Assembly (NCBI GenBank): GCA_964422205.1 | Contig: CAYRAI010000071.1 | Span: 1-5,907, forward strand | Source: CAZNYN01 sp964422205 | GTDB taxonomy: Bacteria > Synergistota > Synergistia > Synergistales > Synergistaceae | Direction of reading: 5' to 3' | DNA length: 5,907 nt | Shown: in pieces, positions 5,464 through 5,907 of the stretch | Position numbering within the stretch: the first letter of the stretch is position 1 | Layout of the letters: the number at the start of each line of letters is the position of its first letter | Notes under the pieces: model-generated | Databases searched by the model: none | What the model was told of the DNA's origin: nothing | Seen by the model: the letters and a program-made list of their open reading frames with translations, nothing else | Program-made: the position numbers and the translations under genes

Positions 5464-5907
5464 TTACTGTTTTCTGCCTCGCCGTGCCGCCATCGGAAGC
5501 AGAGCAAGCAGGGCCAGCGCCGCAAAGCCCGCGTTGCAGCCGCTGCTGCCCGTTGAGGGGCGCTGTGGGGCGGCTGTTGCGTAGATTACTGTCGGGTCTG
5601 CTATTTTGCCTTCTTCGCCGTCAATATCGTACTCTCCGTTGTCTTTTATGAATAGGGTGAGTATGTAGTTTGTATCTGAATCGAAGGTTGTTTCGGTGAC
5701 GAGCTGTTTTGTCTTTTCGTCAAATATTGCGTAGTAGCCGTCTTTGTAGTCCGACGCGCTTTGTGCCCTTTTAAAGGCTGTCGCTTTTTTGTCGCCGCTT
5801 GTTATGAGTTTCACTACGTTGAGTTCAGATGCTACACCGCTTCCCAGGTAGCAGCCGGATATGAGCATCGAGACTGCCGCGGCTTTGTCTCCGAAGTTTC
5901 CGCTTGC
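5464..5907 (-). CDS. C-terminal part of a Synerg-CTERM sorting-signal protein (runs off right edge)
   Basis: The frame is open from the right edge to TAA at 5464-5466, giving 147 visible residues; an internal ATG at 5868 is not the true start because the frame continues upstream. The last 30 residues are a cell-surface sorting tail: GSSGCNAG with a single cysteine, the hydrophobic run FAALALLALLPMAA, then RRGRKQ. This is the layout of the Synerg-CTERM domain, a Synergistota-specific signal whose cysteine is thought to mark processing or attachment. The part before it is polar, rich in Asp, Lys, Thr and Tyr, with beta-like stretches (YYAIFDEKTKQLV, YILTLFIKDNGEYD) and a TAAPQRPST linker. It is therefore probably the end of an exported protein. 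The functional domain lies outside the window, so the activity is unknown. Confidence 0.85.
   Translation of the reverse strand, partial: ASGNFGDKAAAVSMLISGCYLGSGVASELNVVKLITSGDKKATAFKRAQSASDYKDGYYAIFDEKTKQLVTETTFDSDTNYILTLFIKDNGEYDIDGEEGKIADPTVIYATAAPQRPSTGSSGCNAGFAALALLALLPMAARRGRKQ

Overview
The window most likely comes from a member of the Synergistota, in the Cloacibacillus/Synergistes range. The best evidence is the minus-strand gene entering from the right edge. It ends in a Gly/Ser-Cys motif, a hydrophobic Ala/Leu helix and an Arg/Lys tail, the layout of the Synerg-CTERM sorting signal described from that phylum. The phylum call is an inference from this motif and general codon style; there is no rRNA or marker gene here.

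Layout, left to right. (1) 1-408 is an AT-rich stretch holding the start of an unrecognised single-pass membrane protein on the minus strand, with a good Shine-Dalgarno and a possible promoter, followed by an inverted repeat. (2) 409-1605 (minus) is an intact AAA_14/DUF4143 ATPase with its own near-consensus sigma70 promoter at 1630-1658. (3) 1752-2074 (plus) is a three-frame, truncated remnant of an M20 metallopeptidase/amidohydrolase. (4) 2163-4211 (minus) is a response regulator then histidine kinase pair of the LytTR/AgrC type. Both genes are broken: the kinase by one in-frame TAA, the regulator by an in-frame TAG and two frameshifts. (5) 4236-5240 (minus) is a DUF3089 alpha/beta hydrolase with intact catalytic motifs but no signal peptide; an in-frame TAG lies just upstream of its start. 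(6) 5241-5463 is a spacer with two GC-rich hairpins and a 15-bp direct repeat. (7) 5464-5907 (minus) is the C-terminal part of the Synerg-CTERM protein.

The right two thirds reads like an ancestral minus-strand series (Synerg-CTERM protein, secreted hydrolase, response regulator, kinase) in which the signalling pair has decayed. The left part looks like a separate accessory block. Its ATPase promoter occupies the place where the first third of the M20 gene should be, which suggests a rearrangement or insertion point near 1675-1750. I found no CRISPR array, tRNA, rRNA or transposase. The strongest observations are the clustered gene decay, the exact lesions that can be placed, and the M20/ATPase junction. 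I see no convincing new multi-gene system.
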